64,000 nucleotides of DNA from Boudabousia liubingyangii (GTDB taxonomy: Bacteria > Actinomycetota > Actinomycetes > Actinomycetales > Actinomycetaceae). Within the stretch, counting starts at the first letter, position 1, and each line of letters begins with the position of its first letter. The stretch spans positions 186,001 to 250,000 of the forward strand of contig NZ_MQSU01000003.1 of NCBI RefSeq assembly GCF_001907245.1, given 5' to 3'. The notes below the pieces were generated by a model. The model ran no database searches and was not told the origin of the DNA. It saw only the letters and a program-made list of their open reading frames with translations. The translations under genes were made by a program, and so were the position numbers. Below, piece after piece: positions 1 through 9,430 of the stretch.

Positions 1-32
1 GTCAAAAAAGACCTCGGCTAGTTCAGGTTTAT

Positions 33-1169
33 TCAGCGATTATCGGTCGGGATTACTTTCTTAATGTTGTTTGGCAGCTCAGAGAGTTTCCCGTTGTCAC
101 CAATGACTACGTACAGTTTTCGGAAAGAGACTTTGCTCTCGCCAAGGTCCCCGGAAACCCTAAAGTTCCCCTTGAAATCCCAAGAATCGTATCTCCAGTT
201 TGCCTCAGTGATAGTTAAACTGTCGGGAATTAGCGTATTTTTAGTGCTAATGACCCCAGGAATCTTGTCTTCTGCCAGTTCCTTCTTGATCTGGTCAGTC
301 AACAGTTCTTCTAGCTGATTTTCTAGCTGTTCAGTGGCCTTATAGGACATTTCCGGTTCCCAAGTGAACTCTTGGCCAAGCTTACTCCAATTGAACTTTT
401 GAGTTTCCGGAACGTAAATTAGTCCATTCTGGGCAGCTAAAGCTAATTGATAGGTGTTAGGCAGGGCCCAATAGGTCTTTCGGATGGTTCGCAAAAGTGA
501 GATCTCCGGGTCTTTTCCAACGGGCAGATCGAAGCTTTGCTCCCCACTCTTGACAGACATGGTCAAAGAGGTGGGAACTCGGTAGGGGAGTTTAAGAGCA
601 AGATTATTAAACCCTTTAATATCTAACACTTTCCAGCCTTGGGGAGTGCCTACGAAAACGTACTCAAGACTCAATTGTGGGGCCGGGTCATTTGCAGTAG
701 TGAAGTAGGCTTTTTGGGTAAATGCTGGAATTCCCGCATATTTTCCACTGTAGTTGTAGATTTGGAGCTCACCGGGGTGCGCGGGATCGAACTTAGATAA
801 ATCTTTATCAAAGTTCAAAGGCTCAAAGTATTTGACGGTATTTGGATCGTTCGCTAGCAGTTGGGCTTTTTCAGGTTCCAGCAAGTACTGTTCCTGAAGC
901 GTTTTAAAGTCCCCCTTGGATACTAGTTCGTTAACATTATTAAAAGTCTGTTCCAGCTCAGATTCAGGTAAGTCAAGTGCTTCCTGGCTCAATAGCTCCT
1001 TCCGGACCGGATCGGTACTGGTAGAGAAAACTTCCTCGGCGGCTCGCCTAGATGCAGCAACCTGCTCATTGGCATAGTGGGTGGCAAACCCGAACATCCC
1101 GACTACTAAGACAAAGAAAGTCAGCATGACCAGGAACCCGGGGTCTTTGTACAGTCGACGGATTTTCAT
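33..1169 (-). CDS. Single-pass membrane protein of unknown function, partner of the DUF2207 gene
   Basis: The 378-residue product has a short basic N-terminus and one hydrophobic segment at about residues 12-30, followed by a hydrophilic, mostly polar extracytoplasmic part. I see no recognisable enzyme motif and do not know the family. Its ATG overlaps the stop of the upstream DUF2207 gene by four bases (ATGA), so the two are almost certainly co-transcribed and translationally coupled; a GGAGG lies upstream of the start. The coupling suggests that the two membrane proteins work together at the cell envelope, which is inference. The reading frame is intact and ends 32 bases from the window edge. 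Certain as a gene, unknown in function. Confidence 0.8.
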   Translation of the reverse strand: MKIRRLYKDPGFLVMLTFFVLVVGMFGFATHYANEQVAASRRAAEEVFSTSTDPVRKELLSQEALDLPESELEQTFNNVNELVSKGDFKTLQEQYLLEPEKAQLLANDPNTVKYFEPLNFDKDLSKFDPAHPGELQIYNYSGKYAGIPAFTQKAYFTTANDPAPQLSLEYVFVGTPQGWKVLDIKGFNNLALKLPYRVPTSLTMSVKSGEQSFDLPVGKDPEISLLRTIRKTYWALPNTYQLALAAQNGLIYVPETQKFNWSKLGQEFTWEPEMSYKATEQLENQLEELLTDQIKKELAEDKIPGVISTKNTLIPDSLTITEANWRYDSWDFKGNFRVSGDLGESKVSFRKLYVVIGDNGKLSELPNNIKKVIPTDNR

Positions 1170-2962
1170 CGGGTACCACCTCCGCTGCCGCCACCAAAGG
1201 AGGCGCTACCGCCGCCGGAGAAACCGCCGCCGGAGCTGCCGCTGCCACCATAGGAATAACTACCGCCGGAATAAGAATCATAGGTTGAGTAGTAAGAGGA
1301 ATCTCCAGAGAGAATACTGGACCAGTCAGTTGTGTAGATTAGCTTTTCCGCGTCCACTCCAATATCGGCTAAGCCCATGGGGACCAGAGGCCTTAACTGC
1401 TCTAGGACTCGGTCAGCGCAACCGAAGGCGGTAGCATAGGTCAAATAGGTTTTCCACAAGCCCACTTCGGAAATCTCACGTTCATCCACCAGGGTGAAAG
1501 ATTCAAGATAGTTTTTGAAACCTACCAGGTTTGCGTATTCTTTAGCGCCAGCACTAGAAAGAATTCGCAGTTTCTCATGAAGGCCAGAGACACTGATCTT
1601 ACTTGAGAGATTCCGGTCTTGTGTCCGATTACGGCCTTCTTTTTCCGTATCTTTAATAATGTAGCCCCAGCGTTTCTTATGGTTCTTAACGAACTTTTTG
1701 AGTTCGGACTTCTCAAGTATCTTGTTTTCCCCAGCAGCATCAATCAAATAGCCATAAACCTTAGCCTCAGCTTTGGTCATTCCTGAGATCTTTTTTGGGT
1801 CAAACCTAAGCGCTAGATCACTACCAAGATTATTTTCTAAACCTGGTGGTACCACGAAGACAGTCTTTGCCAGCGTCCATTTCATCAGGTAGAAGGAAAC
1901 AAAATTTTCCCGAACTAAAGCGTTGAACTTCTCATCATCAGCTATCTCAGTCAACTCCCACAAGAGTGGTAGATCAAGTTCGGGAACTCGACTGGAAACA
2001 TGCTTCTTCCTAGCCGACTTGCTGATCAGCGTACCTTCATCTTTGATGGGTTCTAGTCGCAACTTGTGCGCACTCTTGGAAATAAACATTTTCCCGTTGC
2101 CAGTATTACTGACAAGTGAGTAGCCTACGAAGAGGACTCCGGCAGCACCTACGAAGTAGAGCCAGTATTCACCAATGAAAGCGAAAAACTGCTGATACCA
2201 GCGGGGCTTACCCTGGAAATTAACGTCACGCTTTTCAAAATTTAGCTTCTCCAACTCATCAAAAGTGACATCTAGGTTAGTTGCCGTACTGAATGTGTTG
2301 GCCGGTATCTTCCCCAGGAGCACCAGGTAGCTACTTTGGTAAAGAGCGTCCTCAGACCGAACAAATATCTGGCTATTGACATAGTCGACATCCGGATGGT
2401 TACCGAAAACATGAATACGACTGACGTTCGTCGGCGTAAAGCGAGGGGACTTGATCGTAAGCTGGTAACCCTGAGGACTGGGCGAGAGTTTATCGTTAAT
2501 GAACTTCCAGCTGATTGCTTGGGAATCCTTAAGATTAAGGACAAAGTTAGTTACCGTGTAATGCAATACGTAGGTGTGTTTACCGGGGTCGCCTAGCCCC
2601 CAGGCGAGGTCGACTGAACCGTTCCGATAGTTAACCTTGCCGAACTTACCGGCCTTTTCGCCTCGCGTTGCCTTGATATTCCACTCTGGTTGTTCCTGAT
2701 AGCGGACGCCGCCCTCTTCAACCCAGAAGTCCTCAATTTTCATTTTTTCGTGCAGGCGACCGATATTCTTATAGAACTCAGTATGTTCGTCACCAATATG
2801 GGTGCGGCGTTCGGTGAAATGCGCAGAGCCATCCGCAGTGATTTCTACCGTAATATCGACATCTAGTAGGTTATCGACGGCGTGCGCAGGGGCCGGGATC
2901 GTAAAAAAAGGTAGGCATAGAAGCAGTACTGCCAAAAGCTTTATCTGGTATCTGCCTCGCAT
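1166..2962 (-). CDS. DUF2207 family membrane protein with Gly/Ser-rich tail
   Basis: The 598-residue protein starts with a signal peptide (basic MRGR, hydrophobic stretch, cleavage near AHA) and continues into an extracytoplasmic DUF2207-type domain. A transmembrane segment near residues 265-285 precedes a cytoplasmic domain, and the C-terminal 40 residues are almost only Gly and Ser, which is common in this family. I chose the ATG at 2962 because GAGGAGG stands seven bases before it; an ATG 75 bases further upstream lacks such a site and would put 25 charged residues before the signal peptide. Its stop overlaps the next gene by four bases. Bases 2963-3176 separate it from a divergent lipoprotein gene. 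The molecular function of DUF2207 proteins is not established. Confidence 0.85.
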   Translation of the reverse strand: MRGRYQIKLLAVLLLCLPFFTIPAPAHAVDNLLDVDITVEITADGSAHFTERRTHIGDEHTEFYKNIGRLHEKMKIEDFWVEEGGVRYQEQPEWNIKATRGEKAGKFGKVNYRNGSVDLAWGLGDPGKHTYVLHYTVTNFVLNLKDSQAISWKFINDKLSPSPQGYQLTIKSPRFTPTNVSRIHVFGNHPDVDYVNSQIFVRSEDALYQSSYLVLLGKIPANTFSTATNLDVTFDELEKLNFEKRDVNFQGKPRWYQQFFAFIGEYWLYFVGAAGVLFVGYSLVSNTGNGKMFISKSAHKLRLEPIKDEGTLISKSARKKHVSSRVPELDLPLLWELTEIADDEKFNALVRENFVSFYLMKWTLAKTVFVVPPGLENNLGSDLALRFDPKKISGMTKAEAKVYGYLIDAAGENKILEKSELKKFVKNHKKRWGYIIKDTEKEGRNRTQDRNLSSKISVSGLHEKLRILSSAGAKEYANLVGFKNYLESFTLVDEREISEVGLWKTYLTYATAFGCADRVLEQLRPLVPMGLADIGVDAEKLIYTTDWSSILSGDSSYYSTYDSYSGGSYSYGGSGSSGGGFSGGGSASFGGGSGGGTR

Positions 2963-3176
2963 CCTTGCCTCCTCGGTTATGGGCTGTAGGAACATTATAG
3001 GTATGAATGCCCTGAGATTTCGCGATCTTTCAGGCATTGACGACCCCTATTGGGAACAGGGCAGATTGATAACGCGGGCAAAAAGTTACTTGCATAAATT
3101 GATTCACAAGTTTTAAACTCCAAACAAAGTGACAGACCTGTAACTCAAAGACGACCTAAAAGATAAGGGAATGGAC

Positions 3177-4493
3177 GTGAAACAGCAGGGTAGTAACGGA
3201 GCAAGAAAAACCAGGTCCCGGAGGGTGGGGGTATGGTTATGTATGGTTTCGTTACTCGCACTTTCCGCCTGCAGTTGGGGCACTGGGGCAGCTGGTCAAA
3301 AAATAGCTTCTTTCGAAAAAGTAAATCTAAACCAAGTTAAATACGTAGTTGAAGCCGGCACAGACGCCAGCGATCAACGACAAAAACGAGGTAGCGTCCT
3401 TATCTTTATAAATAAAGACCAATCCGTTAGCCTGCTAGAAAAAGCCGATATGTACGGGCAAACCTTTTCTTGGAATAAGGACAGCATCTTTTTTGCAGAC
3501 AAAGACTATGACTATTTTTGGGATGGGGAAAAGCTAGAAAAACGTGCCGCCCCGAAAGCCAACTATATCGATGGTTTAGTCACTCTAGAGGACGGTCGCA
3601 GTAGGGTAGCAGCCTATAATGCAGGATCTAAAGACCGCTCAGACTACCGTGAAGAAATCTCCCTAGCAGATCAAAAAGCTAGCCTGCTGGGGATCACGAA
3701 CCGTCCCATGGCAATAACTTCCGCCTGCGGAAACGCAGCATACGGTATCAGCCTGAATCGAGGACCAGAAGGTAACGCCTACTTAGCCCTTAACCAACTG
3801 TTGCAAAACCAAAAACCGGACCCCAAAGTGGTGGCAAAATCTTCCCTAGCGGGGGAGGAAACGTTGTTGTATTCGCCCTCGTCCCCATGCATAAACGGGC
3901 AGATCGCTTTTCTGTCGGTCCAGGATTTTCCTGATGACCAGAATAGTCAGTCAGCTTCACGGATCCCTAGCGTTGAAGCCCCGATAGTTAAGTCTGAACG
4001 TCCCTTAGAGGACTACCAGCAGGAACAATCGGATCGGAAGCACAAGTACGTCAGCACCCTAGAGTTGTGGGATACCAAGACTTTTGAGCATCGCATCATC
4101 CCTCTAACCGATCTCCAGGGGGAGCCCCTAGCGCTTGAAAGCGAAGCGGTAGCAATGGCCTACTACTCTGAGGCATCGGCAGACAGTAAAGAGCTAACTT
4201 GGCTGGCGGGAACTGGTCAGATCATGAAAACCAACCTAGAAACCGGCCGAACCACCCAGGTGGGAGAAGGAATTTCCAAATCTGAACCGGGACAGAGTCA
4301 CTGGGTCGTTGCAGATTTTGGATACCGAATTATCACGGTCCTAGATCAAGACTTAGAAAACCAAAAGCTCACGCTCTACCAGTTTGATCGCAAAACCGGT
4401 GACCAGGTCCAGAAAGAAGACCTGAGCTTTGTCAGTCAGTACCTGGACGGTAACAAGACCATCGGTGGGATCAGTGTTCCGCCTACGGACTAA
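3177..4493 (+). CDS. Secreted lipoprotein of unknown function
   Basis: About 438 residues. The N-terminus has a basic region, a hydrophobic core and a lipobox ending LSAC, so the protein should be lipid-anchored on the outside of the membrane. The rest shows repeated short beta-strand-like stretches such as W/Y-x-x-G-x-x-E, which could be a beta-propeller, but I cannot assign a family. The start is uncertain: ATG at 3171 sits directly against the AAGGGA ribosome-binding sequence, whereas GTG at 3177 is six bases beyond it and is preferred. The gene stands alone and diverges from the DUF2207 operon. No enzyme motif is visible. Confidence 0.75.
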   Translation: MKQQGSNGARKTRSRRVGVWLCMVSLLALSACSWGTGAAGQKIASFEKVNLNQVKYVVEAGTDASDQRQKRGSVLIFINKDQSVSLLEKADMYGQTFSWNKDSIFFADKDYDYFWDGEKLEKRAAPKANYIDGLVTLEDGRSRVAAYNAGSKDRSDYREEISLADQKASLLGITNRPMAITSACGNAAYGISLNRGPEGNAYLALNQLLQNQKPDPKVVAKSSLAGEETLLYSPSSPCINGQIAFLSVQDFPDDQNSQSASRIPSVEAPIVKSERPLEDYQQEQSDRKHKYVSTLELWDTKTFEHRIIPLTDLQGEPLALESEAVAMAYYSEASADSKELTWLAGTGQIMKTNLETGRTTQVGEGISKSEPGQSHWVVADFGYRIITVLDQDLENQKLTLYQFDRKTGDQVQKEDLSFVSQYLDGNKTIGGISVPPTD

Positions 4494-4524
4494 GACCTAA
4501 TAAAGCGTTAGGACCCCAAAAAAC

Positions 4525-7071
4525 TCAGTTGCGACCTCGGTCTAAGAAGCGGTAGGTAGCAAGCTTTACGCCATCTTGGATGACCATCCAAACTAGGTTA
4601 TAAACCCAAACGAAACCAACCAGCGCCCACGGTAGTGCCGGAATCCCCAACCAAGAGGAACCGAAACCACAAAGCAGAGCGGCGAACAGCTGCGTACCTA
4701 GTAGTGCTGAAACCAGCTTCCAAGAGGGGGCCGGCTTAGAGAAGAAGGCGCCAGCCTGACGGGTCACAAACAGCATCAAGTGACCGCCCACTACCAACTG
4801 CAAGAACATTGCCGTCTGAATGTGCGGGCCATCGACTGTCACGCCCCATAGGCTCTGCCCACTGCGATCCACCATGAACACCAGCAGACCGAAAGTCTGA
4901 ATAACAGCGGTCAAGCCCAGAATGGTCGAAACGGTTAATACTCGCGGCATTTCCCAACGTACCGGAGTGGGGGAGATACGCGTATTGTCGTAGGCGATCG
5001 TCATAATCGGAATATCGTCCAACAGTGCCAGTAAGATAATCATCACCGGCGTTAACGGCATGAAAGCCCCCGCAATCCCCGAAACGTGCGGGAAGCAGAT
5101 AATTGCCGCAACTACGAAGAGCATCACGTCGATGGTCATCGCAATCCGGTAAATCGTATAGGACAACATTCGCTCGAAAATCTGGCGAGCCTGCTCGATC
5201 GCGGTAATCACCACGCTCAAACCAGGTGCGGTCAGGACCAAGTCCGCGGCGGCTCGGGCCGCGTCGGTAGCGCCCTCGACGGCCACACCCGCATCCGCCT
5301 GTTTCAAGGCGGGCGCATCGTTGACGCCATCGCCCGTCATGGCCACAATGTGGCCACGTGACTGCAGCGCCTTCACAATGCCGTACTTGTGCTCAGGGAA
5401 GACCCGGGCAAAACCGTCAGCCTTATCGATCCGCTCTGCCAAGTCCGCATTGATATGGTCGGGATCCACTCCCTCGAACATGTCTGCGGCAGCTTGAATC
5501 TTGGTGCCCATACCCAACTGACCGGAGATCTCAGCCGCGATCGCGGTATCGTCACCGGTAACCATCTTTACGCGCAGGCCATACTTCTTTGCGGCCGCAA
5601 TGGTGGCCGCTGAATCTTCTCGCGGTGGGTCTGAGAGCGGCAAGATCCCCATGAACTGCCAGCTATCACTTTCTGACTGGCTGGTATCCGCTAGGGCGGC
5701 TGAACATGCGACCGCTAGGGTTCGGTAACCGTGACTGGCCAGCTCATGAACCTTATCGTTGATGCGCTGCTCTTCCTCTGCCGGTAGCTTGCAAAGGTCA
5801 ATTACCACCTGCGGAGCACCCTTCGTGGTTAAGAAAACCTGCCCATCGGGGCCGGTAATCGTGGCCTGAGTACGCTTCGAAACCGGATCGAAGGGGACGA
5901 AGGTATTGCATGTGTAACTGTTTAGAAGCTGCTGATCGGGCACCGTGGCTAGGACCGCGTTATCGATCGGGTCATTGTTTTCTGCACGGCAAGCCAAAGC
6001 GGCCACAAGTGAGCAGTCTTTTGGTTCCGAGGCGGCGGGCACCATTACCGGGTCATCTACGCTGAGCTTGTTTTGCGTTAGCGTACCGGTTTTATCGGAG
6101 CAAAGAACGTCCACACCGGCCATTTCTTCGATGGCTTGTAGCCGGGAGACGATCGCCTTGGCCTTGGAGAGGGCCAGTGCACCCAGTGCCATGGTGATGG
6201 AAAGTACCGCGGGCATGGCTACGGGAATGGCCGCGACGGCCAGCACCAGCACGAACTTACTGAGGGAGAGGACGCTGTCGAAGGTGACTCCGGGTCCGTC
6301 AACTAGGCGGTGCAGCAAAACAATCGTTAGCAGAGTGCATAGTCCTAGGGCCACCAAGATGAGGAAGTTGCCAATCTTTAGCACTGCCTGCTGGAAGTGT
6401 GAGGTCGATTCGGCATTAGCTACCAAACTGGCAGTCTTGCCGAAGAAGGTGTTGGTGCCCGTACAGCAAACCAGCGCCACCATTTCGCCCTGTTTGGCCA
6501 CCGACCCAGAGTAGGCAACGTCGCCAACCTTCTTTGAAACCGGTAGTGATTCGCCAGTTAAGGCTGCTTGATCGATTGAAATATAGTCGCCTTCAATTAG
6601 TACACAATCGGCGGGTACTACGTCGCCTAGGCGAATACGGACCACATCGCCCGGCACTAGCGAGGCTGCTTGAACCTCTTGCCATTTTCCGTCACGTAGT
6701 GCCCGGGCGGTAAGTGCGAGTCCAGCTTTAAGGGCGTCTAGGGCGTTGGCGGCTTTGTGTTCTTCCCAGAAACCAATTACGGCGTTGAAGATTAGTAGAG
6801 AAGTGATGATGATGAAGTCGTTGTAGTCCTGCGCGATTGCTGACATGATCGCAGCGATTTCGATCATCCAAGGGATCGGACCCCAGAAGTAGCGTAGGAG
6901 TTGCTTCCAGGTGCTGACTTTCTTTTCCGCGAGGGCGTTTGGGCCAGCAATCTTTAAGCGTTCAGCAGCTTCGCTGGCACTAAGTCCCTCTTTGGTGGCG
7001 TTAAGGGTTTCTAGAAGCTGTGGGATCGGGGTGGAATCAATCTTGTCACTTGCTGGTTGTGAGAATGACAT
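4525..7071 (-). CDS. P-type ATPase, plasma-membrane proton-pump (P3A) type
   Basis: An ATP-driven cation pump of 848 residues; the best match from memory is the P3A H+-ATPase group, which extrudes protons and builds membrane potential. Visible motifs, in order, are TGES (actuator domain), SDKTGTLT (phosphorylated Asp), TGDD, and GDGVNDAPALKQADAGVAV (hinge), with several hydrophobic helices in pairs before and after the catalytic part. The protein has a short N-terminus and no long regulatory tail. The start at 7071 has an AGGAG six bases upstream; a longer frame reaching 7149 adds 26 residues without support. It is monocistronic. Substrate assignment to H+ rather than Ca2+ or Mg2+ is by overall resemblance and remains inference. 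Confidence 0.88.
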   Translation of the reverse strand: MSFSQPASDKIDSTPIPQLLETLNATKEGLSASEAAERLKIAGPNALAEKKVSTWKQLLRYFWGPIPWMIEIAAIMSAIAQDYNDFIIITSLLIFNAVIGFWEEHKAANALDALKAGLALTARALRDGKWQEVQAASLVPGDVVRIRLGDVVPADCVLIEGDYISIDQAALTGESLPVSKKVGDVAYSGSVAKQGEMVALVCCTGTNTFFGKTASLVANAESTSHFQQAVLKIGNFLILVALGLCTLLTIVLLHRLVDGPGVTFDSVLSLSKFVLVLAVAAIPVAMPAVLSITMALGALALSKAKAIVSRLQAIEEMAGVDVLCSDKTGTLTQNKLSVDDPVMVPAASEPKDCSLVAALACRAENNDPIDNAVLATVPDQQLLNSYTCNTFVPFDPVSKRTQATITGPDGQVFLTTKGAPQVVIDLCKLPAEEEQRINDKVHELASHGYRTLAVACSAALADTSQSESDSWQFMGILPLSDPPREDSAATIAAAKKYGLRVKMVTGDDTAIAAEISGQLGMGTKIQAAADMFEGVDPDHINADLAERIDKADGFARVFPEHKYGIVKALQSRGHIVAMTGDGVNDAPALKQADAGVAVEGATDAARAAADLVLTAPGLSVVITAIEQARQIFERMLSYTIYRIAMTIDVMLFVVAAIICFPHVSGIAGAFMPLTPVMIILLALLDDIPIMTIAYDNTRISPTPVRWEMPRVLTVSTILGLTAVIQTFGLLVFMVDRSGQSLWGVTVDGPHIQTAMFLQLVVGGHLMLFVTRQAGAFFSKPAPSWKLVSALLGTQLFAALLCGFGSSWLGIPALPWALVGFVWVYNLVWMVIQDGVKLATYRFLDRGRN

Positions 7072-7543
7072 ATCGGGCTCCTGGTGAAAATCTTGTGGGC
7101 GACTGTTTGGCCACGAAAGGTCGGAGCATAAAAGGACCGGCCAGGACACTACCGATGGGGAAGTAGTTAGCGAATATTTAGTTAAATCGAAATACTGCCG
7201 AAATACTGAGAGGTACTTAAGGGCGATTTTGGTTGAAACTTTAAAAGCTTCATTTCGATTCTAGTAGCCTGCGCAATGCTCTGCAGGCCTGAGAGGTGAA
7301 AATAGTTGAATTCTGGTCATCTTGTAGCGAGTTTTTTAGGTTTGATGAAACTATGAAGACAAATCTAAACTATTGAGCAATAAATTATAAAAAAGTGTGC
7401 AGAAATCGTTAGATGATAAACATATAGTGCAAATGTGTAAAAACTCTCAAGCGAGGTTTTCTGCGCGATTTTTGGCTCTGAAGCTGGTTAGAGTTCTTTT
7501 TTGTAAGTGAAACCCACTTCGCCACAACAATATGGAGAATCCA
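7072..7543. other. 472-base intergenic region upstream of the first binding protein
   Basis: AT-rich region between the divergent P-type ATPase and the first binding-protein gene. It must hold both promoters, and bases 7360-7440 are strongly A/T-rich, but I find no convincing -35/-10 pair, no clear palindrome and no RNA gene. Confidence 0.4.
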
Positions 7544-9148
7544 ATGAACCTGAACAATCGTGCAGTAATCATCGGGGCCACTCTGGTCCTAGGAAGTAGT
7601 CTGTTAGCCGGTTGCTCCTCCTCTAAGCAGGCAAGCAATGCGGAAGTCGCTGCTCCAGGTGATGCCGGTAAGGTCGTTAGCTTCGACGGTTGTGAACCCC
7701 AAACCAAGTTTCTGCCCGGCCTCGTAAATGAGACCTGTGGCGTAAACGTGATGGAAATGTTCGCCGGCCGTCTAATGGCATACGACAAGGAAGGTAAAGC
7801 ATTCAACGAACTCGCTGAATCAATTACCACTGATGACAATCAGCACTGGACCATCAAGGTGAAGCCGGGTAAGAAGTTCTCTGACGGAACCCCCATCAAT
7901 GCTGACAGCTTCGTGAATGCATGGAACCTAGTCGTCCGTGAACAGCAAGAACAGGCCTTCTTCTTTGAGGATATTGCAGGCTATGAACTAGGTAAAGATC
8001 TGGCCGGTCTAAAGAAGGTCGATGACTTGACCTTTACCGTTGAGCTAGCGCAGCCTGAATCTGACTGGACTCAGCGTCTAGGCTATATTGCCTACAGCCC
8101 GCTACCCGAGGTGGCCTTTAAAGATCTAGAAGCCTTCGGTGAAAAGCCGGTTTCTTCTGGCCCCTACGTGTTGACCGAATGGGAACACCGTAAGAGCATT
8201 AAGCTCAAGGTAAATGACCAGTACGACGGGCCGCGAAAGGCCAAAAATGGCGGCCTAGAAGACAAGATGTACACCTCGCCAGAAACCGCTTACAATGATC
8301 TGCTGGCCGGTAACCTAGACGTACTTTCGAATATCCCAGACTCGGCCCTAAAAACCTTTAAAGATGACCTGAATGGGCGCGGAATCAGCAAGTCGCTAGC
8401 TGGGGTAGTCTCCATTGGTATCCCCATGAACGCCCCGCACTTCCAAGGTGAAGAAGGGCGCCTGCGTCGGGCTGCTATTTCAATGGCTATTGACCGGCCG
8501 GAAGTTATTAAAGCGATCTTTAATAACACTAAGCAGCCGGCTGAAGACTTTACCTCTCCGGCAGTTGATGGCTGGAAGTCGGGACTGAAGGGCTCTGAAG
8601 TCTTGCAGTTCAACCCGGAAAAGGCAAAAGAACTTTGGGCTCAGGCAGAGGCCATCTCCAAGTTCGAGGGTCCCTTCAAATTCGCCTATAACACTGCTGG
8701 CGGACACCAAGCTTGGGTAGATGCCGTCTGCAACCAGATCAAGAACAACCTTGGAATTCCGGCCGAAGGTGATGCCTACCCAGACTTCAAGTCTGTGCAG
8801 GAAAAGATTGCAAACGGAGAGATGAAGACTGCTTTCCGTGCAAACTGGACTGCTGACTACCCGTCGCAGTACAACTTCCTAGGTCCGGTCTACGCCTCCA
8901 AGGCTGAATCAAACCGAGTTGGCTACGCCAACGAAAAATTCGATCAGCTACTAAAGGAAGGCCTAGTCGCCAAGGATGCAGCAGGATCTGCTGCCAAGTA
9001 CGCCGAAGCGCAAGAGCTGCTATTGGCTGATCTGCCCGCCATTCCGCTGTGGTACGGCAGCATCAATGCCGGCTACTCGGATCAGGTTCAGAATGTCACC
9101 TACGGTTGGGATGACGTGCCGAAACTATATGACGTAGTCAAGCCCTGA
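7544..9148 (+). CDS. ABC transporter substrate-binding lipoprotein, oligopeptide type (paralogue 1)
   Basis: A family-5 extracellular solute-binding protein (OppA/DppA type) of 534 residues, which captures oligopeptides or similar ligands outside the membrane for an ABC importer. The N-terminus is a lipoprotein signal with lipobox LLAGC (Cys24). Two cysteines in the mature N-terminal part (GCEP and ETCG) are conserved in the other paralogues and may form a disulfide. The start at 7544 has GGAG six bases before it; an ATG twelve bases upstream overlaps that site. It is followed by a strong terminator at 9211. No permease or ATPase gene lies nearby, so its transport partner must be elsewhere. 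Closest relatives are the two following genes and the gene at 36124. Confidence 0.92.
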   Translation: MNLNNRAVIIGATLVLGSSLLAGCSSSKQASNAEVAAPGDAGKVVSFDGCEPQTKFLPGLVNETCGVNVMEMFAGRLMAYDKEGKAFNELAESITTDDNQHWTIKVKPGKKFSDGTPINADSFVNAWNLVVREQQEQAFFFEDIAGYELGKDLAGLKKVDDLTFTVELAQPESDWTQRLGYIAYSPLPEVAFKDLEAFGEKPVSSGPYVLTEWEHRKSIKLKVNDQYDGPRKAKNGGLEDKMYTSPETAYNDLLAGNLDVLSNIPDSALKTFKDDLNGRGISKSLAGVVSIGIPMNAPHFQGEEGRLRRAAISMAIDRPEVIKAIFNNTKQPAEDFTSPAVDGWKSGLKGSEVLQFNPEKAKELWAQAEAISKFEGPFKFAYNTAGGHQAWVDAVCNQIKNNLGIPAEGDAYPDFKSVQEKIANGEMKTAFRANWTADYPSQYNFLGPVYASKAESNRVGYANEKFDQLLKEGLVAKDAAGSAAKYAEAQELLLADLPAIPLWYGSINAGYSDQVQNVTYGWDDVPKLYDVVKP

Positions 9149-9210
9149 AAGGGGAACTAGGCTGTCGATAAGCACCATATCTCTGGTGTGTAGATAGTTT
9201 TCAACTTTAA

Positions 9211-9264
9211 GTTGGGGCTAGCAGATACTAACGCAAAGTCTGCTAGCCCCAACCTTTTTCTTTT
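9211..9264 (+). terminator. Rho-independent terminator after binding protein 1
   Basis: A perfect 15-base-pair stem (GTTGGGGCTAGCAGA with its complement, 9211-9225 and 9239-9253) is followed directly by a T-rich tract. Confidence 0.9.
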
Positions 9265-9430
9265 CCAGATGCTTCCGAAATAGGCCAGAAAATTCCTCTG
9301 GTCTGGCGTCGCTCCATAAAAGAAAAAAAGTAGAAACGTGCTAAAAGGCATGTTTGTATAGAAAAAGTAAAAAACTTTAACTATTCTTTACTTAATACTT
9401 TTGAGGAGCGAATCAATGAAGGAGAAAACA

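Noticed and set aside
1066-1434. Arg-rich and Ala/Val-rich frames near the end of the DUF2207 gene
   Set aside because: They are antisense or shifted readings of its Gly/Ser-rich tail.
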